In this document: one piece after another, positions 24,408-32,151 of the stretch
Numbering within the stretch: the stretch's first letter is position 1
Layout: each line of letters begins with the position of its first letter
Source of the DNA: Streptomyces sp. cf386
Lineage (GTDB): Bacteria; Actinomycetota; Actinomycetes; Streptomycetales; Streptomycetaceae
DNA length: 64,000 bases
Assembly: GCF_900103585.1 (NCBI RefSeq)
Contig: NZ_FNHV01000003.1
Coordinates: forward strand, 1-64,000
Direction: 5' to 3'
The notes under the pieces: generated by a model
Seen by the model: only the letters and a program-made list of their open reading frames with translations
Databases searched by the model: none
What the model was told of the DNA's origin: nothing
Position numbers and translations under genes: made by a program

Positions 24408-25370
24408 TTGACACACTCTTCACGGCTCCGTCGCTCACGAAGACCCCGCCTGCTTGCCGTGAGCGCGGCGATACTCCTCGGCGGTCTCCTGGCCGTACCG
24501 TCCCAGGCGGTCGCCGCAAGCACAGGTGAAGCAGACGCGGCAACCGACCTCGCCGTGGGTCTCACCGCGTCCGGCGAGGAACTGGAGGCACCCGGCGGTG
24601 CGTTGGCCGCCACCGAGGAGACGATCGAGCCCTACACGGGATCCGGCGACATGACGGGCGCCGGCCCCAACGTCTCCTTCGAGCCCACGCCCGAGGACAC
24701 ATCGGGCGGCGACGTGTCCATCGACTCGGTCATCGGAACCGACAACCGCACTCGCATCACGGCGACGACGTCCCACCCGAGCCGGGCGATCGTCTACCTG
24801 ACCTCAAGTGACGCCAGGTGCACGGGATTCCTGGTCTCCAAGGACACCGTCGTGACGGCGGGCCACTGCGTGCACCCCGGCGGCACCGGCAGCACGGCCG
24901 ACTTCTTCAGCGACTTCCGCGCCTACCCGGGCAAGAACGGCTCCAGCAATCCCTACGGCAGCTGCGGCTGGACCCAGGTATGGACGGACAACGCCTGGAT
25001 CAACGACGAGGACGGCTCCCACGACTGGGGCGTCATCAAGCTCAACTGCAGCATCGGCAACACCGTCGGATGGCTCGGCTACCGCTGGCAGGGCGCCTCG
25101 CTCAACGGCACCTCGGTGACGGTCCGCGGCTATCCGGACGACAAGGCGTATGCCACCTTGTGGACGCACAGCGGGTCGATCCAGTACTCGTACACGAACA
25201 TCCTGGGGTACACGATCGACACCGGGGCCGGTCAGAGCGGCTCCCCCGCCTACGACGCCAACCTCTACGCTGTCGGCATCCACGTGCGCGGGGCCGGTGG
25301 ATCGATCGCCTACAACCAGGCCAAACGCATCACGGAAAGCCTGTTCGACATCATCCAAGGCATCACCTGA
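24408..25370 (+). CDS. Secreted S1/V8-like serine protease
   Basis: 320 residues if translation starts at the TTG at 24408, which has AGGGAG exactly 7 bases upstream; the ATG at 24387 adds 7 residues without a ribosome site. A twin-Arg-rich n-region and hydrophobic core form a signal peptide ending near AVAAS. A propeptide-like region (to about residue 125) precedes the chymotrypsin-fold domain with the triad motifs TAGHC (His), DWGVIKL (Asp) and GAGQSGSPAY (Ser). The glutamyl-endopeptidase (V8) group is the closest by pattern. A small lipoprotein gene follows after 11 bases and is probably co-transcribed. Confidence 0.88.
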   Translation: MTHSSRLRRSRRPRLLAVSAAILLGGLLAVPSQAVAASTGEADAATDLAVGLTASGEELEAPGGALAATEETIEPYTGSGDMTGAGPNVSFEPTPEDTSGGDVSIDSVIGTDNRTRITATTSHPSRAIVYLTSSDARCTGFLVSKDTVVTAGHCVHPGGTGSTADFFSDFRAYPGKNGSSNPYGSCGWTQVWTDNAWINDEDGSHDWGVIKLNCSIGNTVGWLGYRWQGASLNGTSVTVRGYPDDKAYATLWTHSGSIQYSYTNILGYTIDTGAGQSGSPAYDANLYAVGIHVRGAGGSIAYNQAKRITESLFDIIQGIT

Positions 25371-25381
25371 CGCGGAGACAC

Positions 25382-25774
25382 ATGAGCGGCATCCGCCAAG
25401 CACTGCTGACCGGCGTCGTCCTCGCGGCGCTCACCGCATGCGGCACGTCGAGCGGCGACGGCCAGGACGGGGGCGGCGCGCACGGCACCGTCTCCGGCAA
25501 GGTGCGGGCCGCCGACGGCACGGGGGTACCCGGGTGCCCCGTCGTTCCCAAGCTCGTCGAGGGCGATGTGGGCGTACCGGAGAAGAGCGTCGTCTCCAAG
25601 GAGGACGGCTCCTACAGCTGGCCTCTGCCCCCGGGCACCTACGACTTCACGGTCGTGTGCGACAACGAACGGGATCCCGCCGTACCGGACAGATACGACG
25701 GGCTCGAAGGAAGCTCCTCGAACGTGCAGGTCCCCTCCGGCGGGACGACGGCTCTGGACATCGACCTGTCCTGA
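25382..25774 (+). CDS. Small lipoprotein with carboxypeptidase-regulatory-like domain
   Basis: 130 residues. The signal peptide ends in a lipobox LTAC, so the mature protein is lipid-anchored outside the membrane. The remainder resembles a CarboxypepD_reg/transthyretin-like beta-sandwich: VSGKVRAADGTGVPGCPV, SKEDGSYSWPLPPGTYDFTV. It sits 11 bases after the protease stop with a GGAG site, so the pair is an operon; the lipoprotein may hold, assist or be a substrate of the protease (inference from order only). Confidence 0.78.
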   Translation: MSGIRQALLTGVVLAALTACGTSSGDGQDGGGAHGTVSGKVRAADGTGVPGCPVVPKLVEGDVGVPEKSVVSKEDGSYSWPLPPGTYDFTVVCDNERDPAVPDRYDGLEGSSSNVQVPSGGTTALDIDLS

Positions 25775-25778
25775 GCCG

Positions 25779-26408
25779 TCAGCTCTCCGTGCGCGGGAAG
25801 GAGACCTCCACCCTGCGGTTCTTCTTACGGCCCGACTCCGTCTCGTTGGAGGAGATCGGGTACTGCTCGCCGTAGCCCCGCACCTCGTACGTGATCGTCG
25901 AGTCGTTCAGCTCCGACTCCAGAACGCCCTGTACGGCGTTCGCGCGCTTCCGGGACAGGACGTCGCCGTGTGCGGAGGAGCCCAGGTTGTCGGTGAAGCC
26001 GAAGACGCGGATCCGGGTGGCGTTCTGGGTCTTGATCTCCTCGGCGATCGACGAGATACGGGCCTTCGCCTCACCGGTCAGCTTCGCGCTGTCCTTGGGG
26101 AACAGGACCTCGGCCTGGAGCGCGAACTTCACGTCCGTGTTGGTGTCCTCCCGGCGCTCCTCGCCGGCCTGGTCCTCCACCACCTGCTTGATGTCCAACA
26201 CCTTGGCCTCGGCGAGCGTCGCGCCCTCCGGAAGCTTGAGGTCGGGGTCGTTCGCGTCGACTTCGACGGGGGCGGCGGCCGTCGCCTCGGTGCCGGGCGG
26301 GACGCTGGGGTCGTCGGCCGCGTCGGCGGTGGTGGCGCCGAGGATGTTGGCGGCGACCATGAGGGTGGCCGCGGTGAGGGTGAGGGGGAGGCGGGGGGTG
26401 CGGGTCAT
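25779..26408 (-). CDS. OmpA-family (peptidoglycan-binding) secreted protein
   Basis: 209 residues from the ATG at 26408, whose GAGG ribosome site overlaps the stop of the upstream lipoprotein gene; a GTG at 26420 (GTGA overlap) is the alternative. A signal peptide ends near TTADAAD. The C-terminal OmpA domain has VLFPKDSAKLTGEAK, RIRVFGFTDNLGSS, LSRKRANAVQGVL and ESGRKKNRRVEVSF. In a monoderm this domain would bind peptidoglycan, not an outer membrane. It is the distal gene of the Tad pilus block and could fix the apparatus to the wall. Confidence 0.85.
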   Translation of the reverse strand: MTRTPRLPLTLTAATLMVAANILGATTADAADDPSVPPGTEATAAAPVEVDANDPDLKLPEGATLAEAKVLDIKQVVEDQAGEERREDTNTDVKFALQAEVLFPKDSAKLTGEAKARISSIAEEIKTQNATRIRVFGFTDNLGSSAHGDVLSRKRANAVQGVLESELNDSTITYEVRGYGEQYPISSNETESGRKKNRRVEVSFPRTES

Positions 26409-26416
26409 GGTTGGCC

Positions 26417-26995
26417 TCACCCGGAGATCTGGATGGTGGCTGCGGCGAAGGTGGGGAGCTGGAAGCTGACGTCGGCCGTGTTCGAAGGCGGGGAGGGGAA
26501 CTGCATGAAGACCGGGATCGAGTCGCCGGGCTTGATCCGCGGCATGCCCGTCGTCGTGAGGGGTCGGCCGTCCGTGTCGCGCAGCACGTAGTAGCGCTTC
26601 TTGCTCGCCGAGTCGACGAGCGTGGCTCCGCCCAGCGATGTCCCGTGCCTGATGATCTCGGTCTCGTCGCCCGACGTACGCGCGGACAAGCGAGCCGCCT
26701 CGTCTCCGTCATTCTTCAGCTCACCGCTCACAGTGACGAAGCCCCCGGAATCGCGCTGAGCAGAGATGATCTTGAGGATCAGTCCGTCCTCGCCCTTGAG
26801 TTCGGCCAGCGGCTGGTCTTTCCCTTCCTGAGCACTGGGGTTGGACCCACCGTCCGTAGAAACGGGAGCCGATGCCTCCGGCTTCTTGTCGTCGTCGCCT
26901 CCACTACCGCAGCCGGCCACGCCGAGGGCCAGTCCAGCCGCAACGGTCAGCGCGACCATCCCCCTCTGGGCCTTCGTGGTGAACCGAATGCTCAT
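26417..26995 (-). CDS. Lipoprotein of unknown function in the Tad block
   Basis: 192 residues. Signal peptide with lipobox-like GVAGCGS near residue 29, an acidic Gly/Ser/Asp linker, then a beta-rich domain (GLILKIISAQRDSGGFVTV, RYYVLRDTDGRPLTTTG, KPGDSIPVFMQFP) resembling DUF4352-like telokin folds. It overlaps the OmpA-domain gene and lies 34 bases after the TadG-like gene, so it belongs to the same transcript. A role in envelope attachment of the pilus is inference. Confidence 0.75.
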   Translation of the reverse strand: MSIRFTTKAQRGMVALTVAAGLALGVAGCGSGGDDDKKPEASAPVSTDGGSNPSAQEGKDQPLAELKGEDGLILKIISAQRDSGGFVTVSGELKNDGDEAARLSARTSGDETEIIRHGTSLGGATLVDSASKKRYYVLRDTDGRPLTTTGMPRIKPGDSIPVFMQFPSPPSNTADVSFQLPTFAAATIQISG

Positions 26996-27029
26996 GCCTC
27001 TGCTTCCCTCGTCACTCGTCGATCGCTTG

Positions 27030-27629
27030 TCAGTCGGCCAGATGGACATGGAAGAGGTCCTCGGGCCCCGGGAGATCGCCGAGATCCTCCGGGTCCAGGG
27101 TCCATTTCCTGTCCTTGCAGGTGAGCTCCGGCAGTACACCCTCCCCGGCATCCTCCCCCGGGAGCTCGAACTCGCAGAGCGGCTCGATCACGGCGGTGGC
27201 GGTCGCAGTCGAGTGCATGTCCTCCGTGCCGGGCACGATGGAATCACCGACAGGTTTCGTGGTCTCGACATCGACCACGTAGCCAGGCGGCAGTCCGAGC
27301 ATCGACTCGCAGGCCGCCGTGGCGTCGTTCTGCGCCGCCAGTTGTTGCGCGCGCCCGCAGCCGTCGAACACCACACCCTCGCCGTCGAAGATGTCCTGCC
27401 ACTTCGTCGGGTCGAGTACGTTCTCCACCCACTCGTCCGTGAGCTTGTCCCGAGTGTCCAGAGCCGCCGCGAGCGCTGCCGCGTCCGCTGCCGTCTGGGC
27501 GCCGTTCCGATTTGCAGCGGCCTGGCCGACCGCAAGATAGGCGAACGCGAGAAAGAGCAGGCCCCCCACCACCGTGATGTAGATGGGAAAGGCCTGCCCT
27601 GCGTCGCCGAACCTGCGGCGCCTGCTCAT
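27030..27629 (-). CDS. TadG/TadE-like pilus assembly protein
   Basis: 199 residues. A short basic N terminus (SRRRRFGDAGQAFPIYITVV) is followed by one transmembrane helix and an AAANRNGAQTAADAAALAAA stretch that is the hallmark of TadG-like (Rv3660c-type helicase/secretion neighbourhood) proteins with a pseudopilin-like end. The external domain contains paired cysteines. The ATG overlaps the stop of the Flp pilin gene (ATGA), so they are coupled. Confidence 0.82.
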   Translation of the reverse strand: MSRRRRFGDAGQAFPIYITVVGGLLFLAFAYLAVGQAAANRNGAQTAADAAALAAALDTRDKLTDEWVENVLDPTKWQDIFDGEGVVFDGCGRAQQLAAQNDATAACESMLGLPPGYVVDVETTKPVGDSIVPGTEDMHSTATATAVIEPLCEFELPGEDAGEGVLPELTCKDRKWTLDPEDLGDLPGPEDLFHVHLAD

Positions 27630-27820
27630 CCGGTGAGCTCGTCGATCTTCTCCACAATCGCGTCGTAGATCGTCTGCCCGATGTCCGTCCCCGTGATCGC
27701 CAACACAATGGCCACCACCACCGCAATGATCCCCAGGTACTCCACCGCCGTCTGCCCCCTGTCGTCGCGCCCCGCGCGTGAGCGGAGGTGTGCGACGGCG
27801 GTGTAGATCCACTTGCTCAT
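27626..27820 (-). CDS. Flp-family pilin
   Basis: 64 residues from the ATG at 27820 with a GAGGGG ribosome site. A basic leader is followed by GQTAVEYLGIIAVVVAIVLA, the Flp/type IVb pilin signature with Gly before the cleavage site and the conserved Glu-Tyr pair in the hydrophobic helix. After leader removal, the mature protein would be about 42 residues and form the pilus fibre. It is preceded by a structured 145-base leader and coupled to the TadG-like gene. Confidence 0.88.
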   Translation of the reverse strand: MSKWIYTAVAHLRSRAGRDDRGQTAVEYLGIIAVVVAIVLAITGTDIGQTIYDAIVEKIDELTG

Positions 27821-27828
27821 GGTGTTCC

Positions 27829-27910
27829 CCTCTGGTGTCCGGCGATCGCTGAGCACTTCGCTCGTAATGCTCATGAGAAAAGTAAGCGCGATTACCCGGA
27901 ACACCAGAGG
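27829..27910 (-). promoter_or_regulatory. Long-range inverted repeat in the pilin leader, touching its ribosome site
   Basis: The arms CCTCTGGTGTCCGG (27829-27842) and CCGGAACACCAGAGG (27896-27910) pair over 14 bp with one bulged base, enclosing about 53 bases that contain a further TGAGCA/TGCTCA repeat. The gene-proximal arm overlaps the GAGGGG ribosome site. It may control pilin translation or act as a regulator-binding region. Confidence 0.6.
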
Positions 27911-27965
27911 GTCCCAGGGCCCAATTCCGGGCCCCGTCCGAAAACCATCGCTGCGCCATCCCCGA

Positions 27966-28712
27966 TCAGCTCCGTCCTGGGTGTGAACCCGGGGCCGTGC
28001 CCAGCCACTTGGCGGCGGCCTCCGCTCGGCTGGTGCTGTGGAGTTTGGCGAAGATGCGGTTGATGTGGTTCTTGACCGTCTTCTCGCTGATGAAGCAGGC
28101 GGCGGCGATCTGCTGGTTGTTCATGCCCGATGCGATGAGGTCCATGATCTCCGCCTCCCTCCTGCTCAGCTGGAACCGCGAACGGTACACCGATGACTGT
28201 CCCACATCTGGTTGCACTTGCGAAAGGCGTTCCGGGGAATTGCTTGTAGTGGTTGATAGTTGAGGGTTTGCTTCCGCGAGCGACGGCGCTGCCGCTGCCG
28301 TAGCGCTGAGACGAGGCGGCCCACCCGACCTGATGTCCCGTACGGCCTCCACCAGTTCGTCCGTCGTGAACTCACCGTGGACCAGATAGCCGACTGCCCC
28401 TCGGCGCAGGGCCTCCCGGACCGTCTCCGACTCCCCGCTGTACGTCAGCATCAGCACCGGGGCGATGCGGACGAGGTGGGGCAGTGCCGTGATGCCGTCC
28501 ATGCCCGGCATGCGGACGTCCAGGAGGATCGCGTCGGGGCGGTGGCGGCGGGCCGCCTCCTGGGCCTCATGGCCGTTCGTCGCCTCGGCCACGACCGTTA
28601 TGTCCGCGTGGGTGGAGAGGAGGGCCGTAAGGCCTGCTCGGACCACCGGGTTGTCGTCGGCCACGACGAGTCGGAGAGGCGTGGTGGCAGGGGGTGGCTT
28701 CCGCTCGGTCAT
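27966..28712 (-). CDS. LuxR/NarL-type response regulator
   Basis: 248 residues. The receiver domain has the acidic pair VVADDN, the phospho-acceptor Asp65 in LLDVRMPG, a Thr/Ser switch (LMLTYSGE) and Lys position region. A disordered linker (about 140-180) precedes a LuxR helix-turn-helix, LSRREAEIMDLIASGMNNQQ and ISEKTVKNHINRIFAKL. It overlaps the histidine kinase gene by ATGA and sits between the Tad core genes and the pilin gene, so it most likely regulates the pilus locus. Confidence 0.93.
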   Translation of the reverse strand: MTERKPPPATTPLRLVVADDNPVVRAGLTALLSTHADITVVAEATNGHEAQEAARRHRPDAILLDVRMPGMDGITALPHLVRIAPVLMLTYSGESETVREALRRGAVGYLVHGEFTTDELVEAVRDIRSGGPPRLSATAAAAPSLAEANPQLSTTTSNSPERLSQVQPDVGQSSVYRSRFQLSRREAEIMDLIASGMNNQQIAAACFISEKTVKNHINRIFAKLHSTSRAEAAAKWLGTAPGSHPGRS

Positions 28713-30145
28713 GGGGTCGCCGCCTCTGTCGTCCTTGTCCCCGTCCCCGTTCCCGTCCCTGTTCCCGTCCCTGTCCCCGTCCCCGTCCCCGCCAGGGCCG
28801 CCAACGGGAGTTCCAGGCTGATCTCCGTGCCGCGTGCGTGTCTGCCCTGGCCGATGTGGATGCGGGCTCCTATCGAGGCGGCCCGTTCGGTCATGCCCAG
28901 CAGGCCGAAGTGGCCCGTCCGGCGGAGGTGTTCGACCGTTGTGCCGGCGGGGAGGCCCCGGCCGTCGTCCCGGACGGTCAGGCGGAGCGCTTGCGCCTCC
29001 ACGCCCGCGCGTACGTCGACCCGGGTCGCGTGCGCGTGGCGGTGGGCGTTCTCCATGGCCTCCTCGGTGATGGTGAGGAGGTGGCGGGCCACGGCCGGCG
29101 GGACCGGAGGCAACGGGGTCTCGCCCATGGCCTCGTACGTGGCGCGCATTCCGGTGCGGGTCGTGAAGTCCTCGGTGCGGGCCGCCAGTTCCGGCGCGAT
29201 GTCCGTCGCGTGGTCCGGGTCGGACTCGCGGCGCAGGTCCGCCAGAAGCTCCCGGGACTCGGCGGCCGCCCGGCGGGCGGCGCGGGAGACCAGTTCCGCC
29301 TGCTGCCTGATCCGGGAGGGGTTGGCGGAAGACGCCGCCGAAACCGCCAGCCCGTCCGCCGCCAGCGCCACGCCGTGCAGCGTCTTCGCCACCGAGTCGT
29401 GCATCTCGCGGGCCAGCCGGGCCCGTTCCGCGCTCACCGCCTCCGTGACCGCCAGGCGGGCCTGGACCTCCGTCAGGGCCTGGGTGGCCGTGCCGAAGCG
29501 GAGCATGAGGTTGCGCAGGGACGAGCCGAGGGCACCCGTGATGACGCAGAGGCCCGGGCGGAGGAGTTTCTCCGCCAGGCCGCTGCCCGCCTGCGCCTCC
29601 CTGTCGATCGCGTAGGCCAGGAGCAGGATCAGGGACTGCGCGCTGGCGAACACCGCCGCGCCTCGGTAGCCGTAGACGATGCCGGCGAGCAGCGGGGTGC
29701 AGACGCTGACGTAGGCCAGCGTGGTGTCCGGGCCCGCGGAGACGAGGAGGAGGGAGGTGAAGAGGGTGTCCGCCGCGAGGAGGGTGGGGTGGCGCAGGAG
29801 GAGGGGGCCGAAGCGCTCCCAGTCGCGGAACAGGACGTAGGAGCCCATGAACGTGACCACCACCGCGGCTCCTACCAGGCGGGCGCCCAGGCCCGGCGCC
29901 GCGTTGAGCAGGGCTCCTGGTGCGGCGAGCGCGATCATGGCGAGCCGGAAGCCGAAGACCTGGCGGCACAGCGCCTGGAGGGCGTTTATCTGGAGGGCGA
30001 TCGTCGACGAGCGCTCCGGCTGCTCCACGGTCACCGCCCGGGACGTCCGACGGGGTCGCAGCAGCGGTGCGAGGCCGAACGCCACCCTCGGCAGCCCGGC
30101 GTTCATCTGCGCCGTTGTTTCCATCCGTACCGGCATCCCTGCCAT
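28709..30145 (-). CDS. NarL-family sensor histidine kinase
   Basis: 478 residues. About five membrane helices (between residues 65 and 205) form the sensor. The HisKA_3 dimerisation box is ARLAREMHDSVAKTLHG, with phospho-acceptor His249. The HATPase domain has NAHRHAHATRV, DDGRGLP and HFGLLGMTERA. The C-terminal tail is a Gly-Thr dipeptide repeat produced by a hexanucleotide array, which also forms the end of the gene just before the overlapping response regulator start. The ATG at 30145 has a GGAGGG site. Confidence 0.92.
   Translation of the reverse strand: MAGMPVRMETTAQMNAGLPRVAFGLAPLLRPRRTSRAVTVEQPERSSTIALQINALQALCRQVFGFRLAMIALAAPGALLNAAPGLGARLVGAAVVVTFMGSYVLFRDWERFGPLLLRHPTLLAADTLFTSLLLVSAGPDTTLAYVSVCTPLLAGIVYGYRGAAVFASAQSLILLLAYAIDREAQAGSGLAEKLLRPGLCVITGALGSSLRNLMLRFGTATQALTEVQARLAVTEAVSAERARLAREMHDSVAKTLHGVALAADGLAVSAASSANPSRIRQQAELVSRAARRAAAESRELLADLRRESDPDHATDIAPELAARTEDFTTRTGMRATYEAMGETPLPPVPPAVARHLLTITEEAMENAHRHAHATRVDVRAGVEAQALRLTVRDDGRGLPAGTTVEHLRRTGHFGLLGMTERAASIGARIHIGQGRHARGTEISLELPLAALAGTGTGTGTGTGTGTGTGTRTTEAATP
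28735..28788 (-). repeat. Hexanucleotide array at the 3' end of the kinase gene
   Basis: Nine 6-bp units (variants of CCGTCC on the plus strand) encode the Gly-Thr tail of the kinase. Unit changes by slippage would keep frame and alter only tail length and distance to the response regulator start. Confidence 0.88.
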
Positions 30146-30215
30146 ACCGCCCTCCCCTCCCTCAATTCCCCTACGCCCCGTACTTCCCGCACTTCCCGTA
30201 CTTCCCCGTCAACGA

Positions 30216-31127
30216 CTACTCCCCCGTCAACGACCCGAAGTCCGTCCCCGACCCCAGCAGCAGCCCCGCACCCAGCAGGATCATCGTCGCCGGAACCATG
30301 AACGTCGTGATCATCATCGTGGCCTTGGGTACCGCCCTGGCCGCCTTCCGACGGGCGTTCTGGGCGTCGGTCCTGCGCATGTCCTTGGCCAGCGCCACCA
30401 GTGTGTCGACGATCGGCGCGCCCAGCTCCTCCCCCTGCTGGAGCGCCGTCACGAACATCGCCACCTGCTCGGAGTCGTTCCGGCGGCGGAGTTCCGCGAA
30501 GGCCTGGCGGCGGCTCATGCCGAGGTCCATCTGGCGCAGGGTGATGCGGAGTTCGTCGGCCCAGGGGCCCTCGTACTTCGAGGCGACCCGGTCAAGGGCC
30601 TGGCGGAAGCCCAGGCCCGCGCTCACCACGACCGCGAGGACGTCGAGGAAGTCGGGCAGGGTGCGTTCGATCTCGTCCTTTCTGATACGGATCGCCGACC
30701 AGATGCCGACCTCCGTCCAGAAGGCGCCGAAGGCCAGCAGCAGCAAGGCGACCAGCACCTGGCCCCGGAGCAGGAACACCAGGAAGCCGACCGCGCCCAG
30801 GAAGCCGTACACCGCCCGCCGTGCCGCATAGCGGTCGATGGTCAGGCCGCCGGGGTTGCCCGCGAGGTCGATCTTGCGGCGGTACCTGGCGACCAGCTTC
30901 GGGCCCATCAGGCGCAGTACCGCGGGGGCGTAACGCATGCCCATGCGGTCGATGAGCGAGTCCACGGCGCCGGTGCGGGTCGCGCCGACCTCCAGGGCCA
31001 GTGCCAGGTCGCTCGGCAGCTTGGTGTCCGCCCGGTACATGCGGATACCGGCGAAGATGCCCCACACGCTCAGGCCCATCAGCAGGGCCAGGACCAGGCC
31101 GAGTTGTCCGATTGCGGTCGTCGTCAT
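30216..31127 (-). CDS. TadC-like type II/IV secretion inner-membrane protein
   Basis: 303 residues. T2SSF domain (DFLDVLAVVVSAGLGFRQAL, ELRRRNDSEQVAMFVTALQQGEELG read in parts) flanked by membrane helices at the N terminus, the middle (AVYGFLGAVGFLVFLLRG) and the C terminus (MITTFMVPATMILLGAGLLL). It pairs with the TadB-like protein encoded 31 bases upstream to form the membrane platform of the Tad machine. Short duplicated bases (CCCGTCAACGAC) occur around its stop. Confidence 0.9.
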   Translation of the reverse strand: MTTTAIGQLGLVLALLMGLSVWGIFAGIRMYRADTKLPSDLALALEVGATRTGAVDSLIDRMGMRYAPAVLRLMGPKLVARYRRKIDLAGNPGGLTIDRYAARRAVYGFLGAVGFLVFLLRGQVLVALLLLAFGAFWTEVGIWSAIRIRKDEIERTLPDFLDVLAVVVSAGLGFRQALDRVASKYEGPWADELRITLRQMDLGMSRRQAFAELRRRNDSEQVAMFVTALQQGEELGAPIVDTLVALAKDMRRTDAQNARRKAARAVPKATMMITTFMVPATMILLGAGLLLGSGTDFGSLTGE

Positions 31128-31158
31128 CGTCGTCTTCCTCCCTTCCCGCTTCCGCGCC

Positions 31159-32139
31159 TCAGACGTCGATCCGCGACAGGCGGCGGATCAGGATGAAGCC
31201 GACCGCGTACAGCCCGAACGCGATCAGCACCGCCGCCTGGCCGACCGGGGAACCGGTCATACGGTCCAGGGCGCCGTCCTTCACGCCGTTCATCAGGAAC
31301 AGCGATCCCACGCCCAGCACCGGGACGGCGTACGACGTCATGCTCACCTGGGAGAGCTGGGTACGGACCTCGCGCCGGGTCTCCTTGCGCTCCTCCAGCG
31401 TCTCGGTGAGGTTGCGCAGTGCGCTCACCACCTGGCCGCCCGCCCGGTTCGACAGGACCAGCGTGGTGACCAGGACGACCAGTTCGCGGGACGGGAGGCG
31501 CTCGGCGAGCTCGCTGAGGGCGTCGTCCATCGAGGCGCCCAGGGCCAGCTGGTTGGAGACCTTGGCCAGCTCCTCGCCCGCCGGGGCCTCCAGCTCCTCC
31601 GCGGCGAGGCCGATGGCGGTGCGCATGGCGAGGCCCGCGTGGGCGGCGTTGGCCAGGATGCGGGCCAGTTCGGGGAGTTGGTTGATGAACTTCTCGATGC
31701 GCTTCTGGCGTTGCCAGTTGAGGAACTGGACCGCGGCCCAGATGCCCAGGAGGCCCGCGATCGGGCCGAAGAAGGGCGCGAGGGCCGCCTGGCCGATCAG
31801 CCACAGGCCCGCCACCGTCGCCAGCATGTAGGCGAAGAACTCGCCCGGCGTGATGTCCAGGCCCGTTGCCGCGAGCCGCAGTTCTAGCTGTTTGCCCAGT
31901 TTCGTACGGCGCAGTCGGCGGTCCAGATCGGCGAAGCGGCGGCGTCGGCCCCCGGCCCCGGTGATCTGTCCGGTGGACGTCAGGCGGTCGACCAGGGCCT
32001 GGCGCTGGGCCCGGCCGGCGGCGTACACCTGGACGCCCAGCACGACCAGTGCGCAGGTCAGCAGGGCTGTGCCGGTCGTGAGGGTGATGCGGGTCTGCAG
32101 GTCCATAGCGACCGTATGGACGACGGTATGGGGTTCCAT
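31159..32139 (-). CDS. TadB-like type II/IV secretion inner-membrane protein
   Basis: 326 residues. One N-terminal helix, two central helices (EFFAYMLATVAGLWLIGQAA, IAGLLGIWAAVQFL), a T2SSF domain (INQLPELARILANAAHAGL, LAERLPSRELVVLVTTLVLS) and two C-terminal helices. The ATG at 32139 has AGGA 10 bases upstream; an ATG at 32106 is less supported. It lies 12 bases after the TadA ATPase gene. Confidence 0.9.
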   Translation of the reverse strand: MEPHTVVHTVAMDLQTRITLTTGTALLTCALVVLGVQVYAAGRAQRQALVDRLTSTGQITGAGGRRRRFADLDRRLRRTKLGKQLELRLAATGLDITPGEFFAYMLATVAGLWLIGQAALAPFFGPIAGLLGIWAAVQFLNWQRQKRIEKFINQLPELARILANAAHAGLAMRTAIGLAAEELEAPAGEELAKVSNQLALGASMDDALSELAERLPSRELVVLVTTLVLSNRAGGQVVSALRNLTETLEERKETRREVRTQLSQVSMTSYAVPVLGVGSLFLMNGVKDGALDRMTGSPVGQAAVLIAFGLYAVGFILIRRLSRIDV

Positions 32140-32151
32140 GGCAACGGGTTC

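Noticed and set aside
25779..26408. OmpA domain taken as a sign of a Gram-negative outer membrane or contamination
   Set aside because: Flanking genes, codon use and lipobox proteins are actinobacterial; OmpA-type peptidoglycan-binding domains occur in actinobacteria.
28735..28788. Regular short repeats considered as a CRISPR array
   Set aside because: Units are 6 bp with no spacers and lie in frame within a kinase gene; no cas genes are present.
27966..29969. Extended N terminus for the response regulator
   Set aside because: The upstream codons are a shadow of the histidine kinase gene; the receiver domain starts right after the ATG at 28712, which overlaps the kinase stop.
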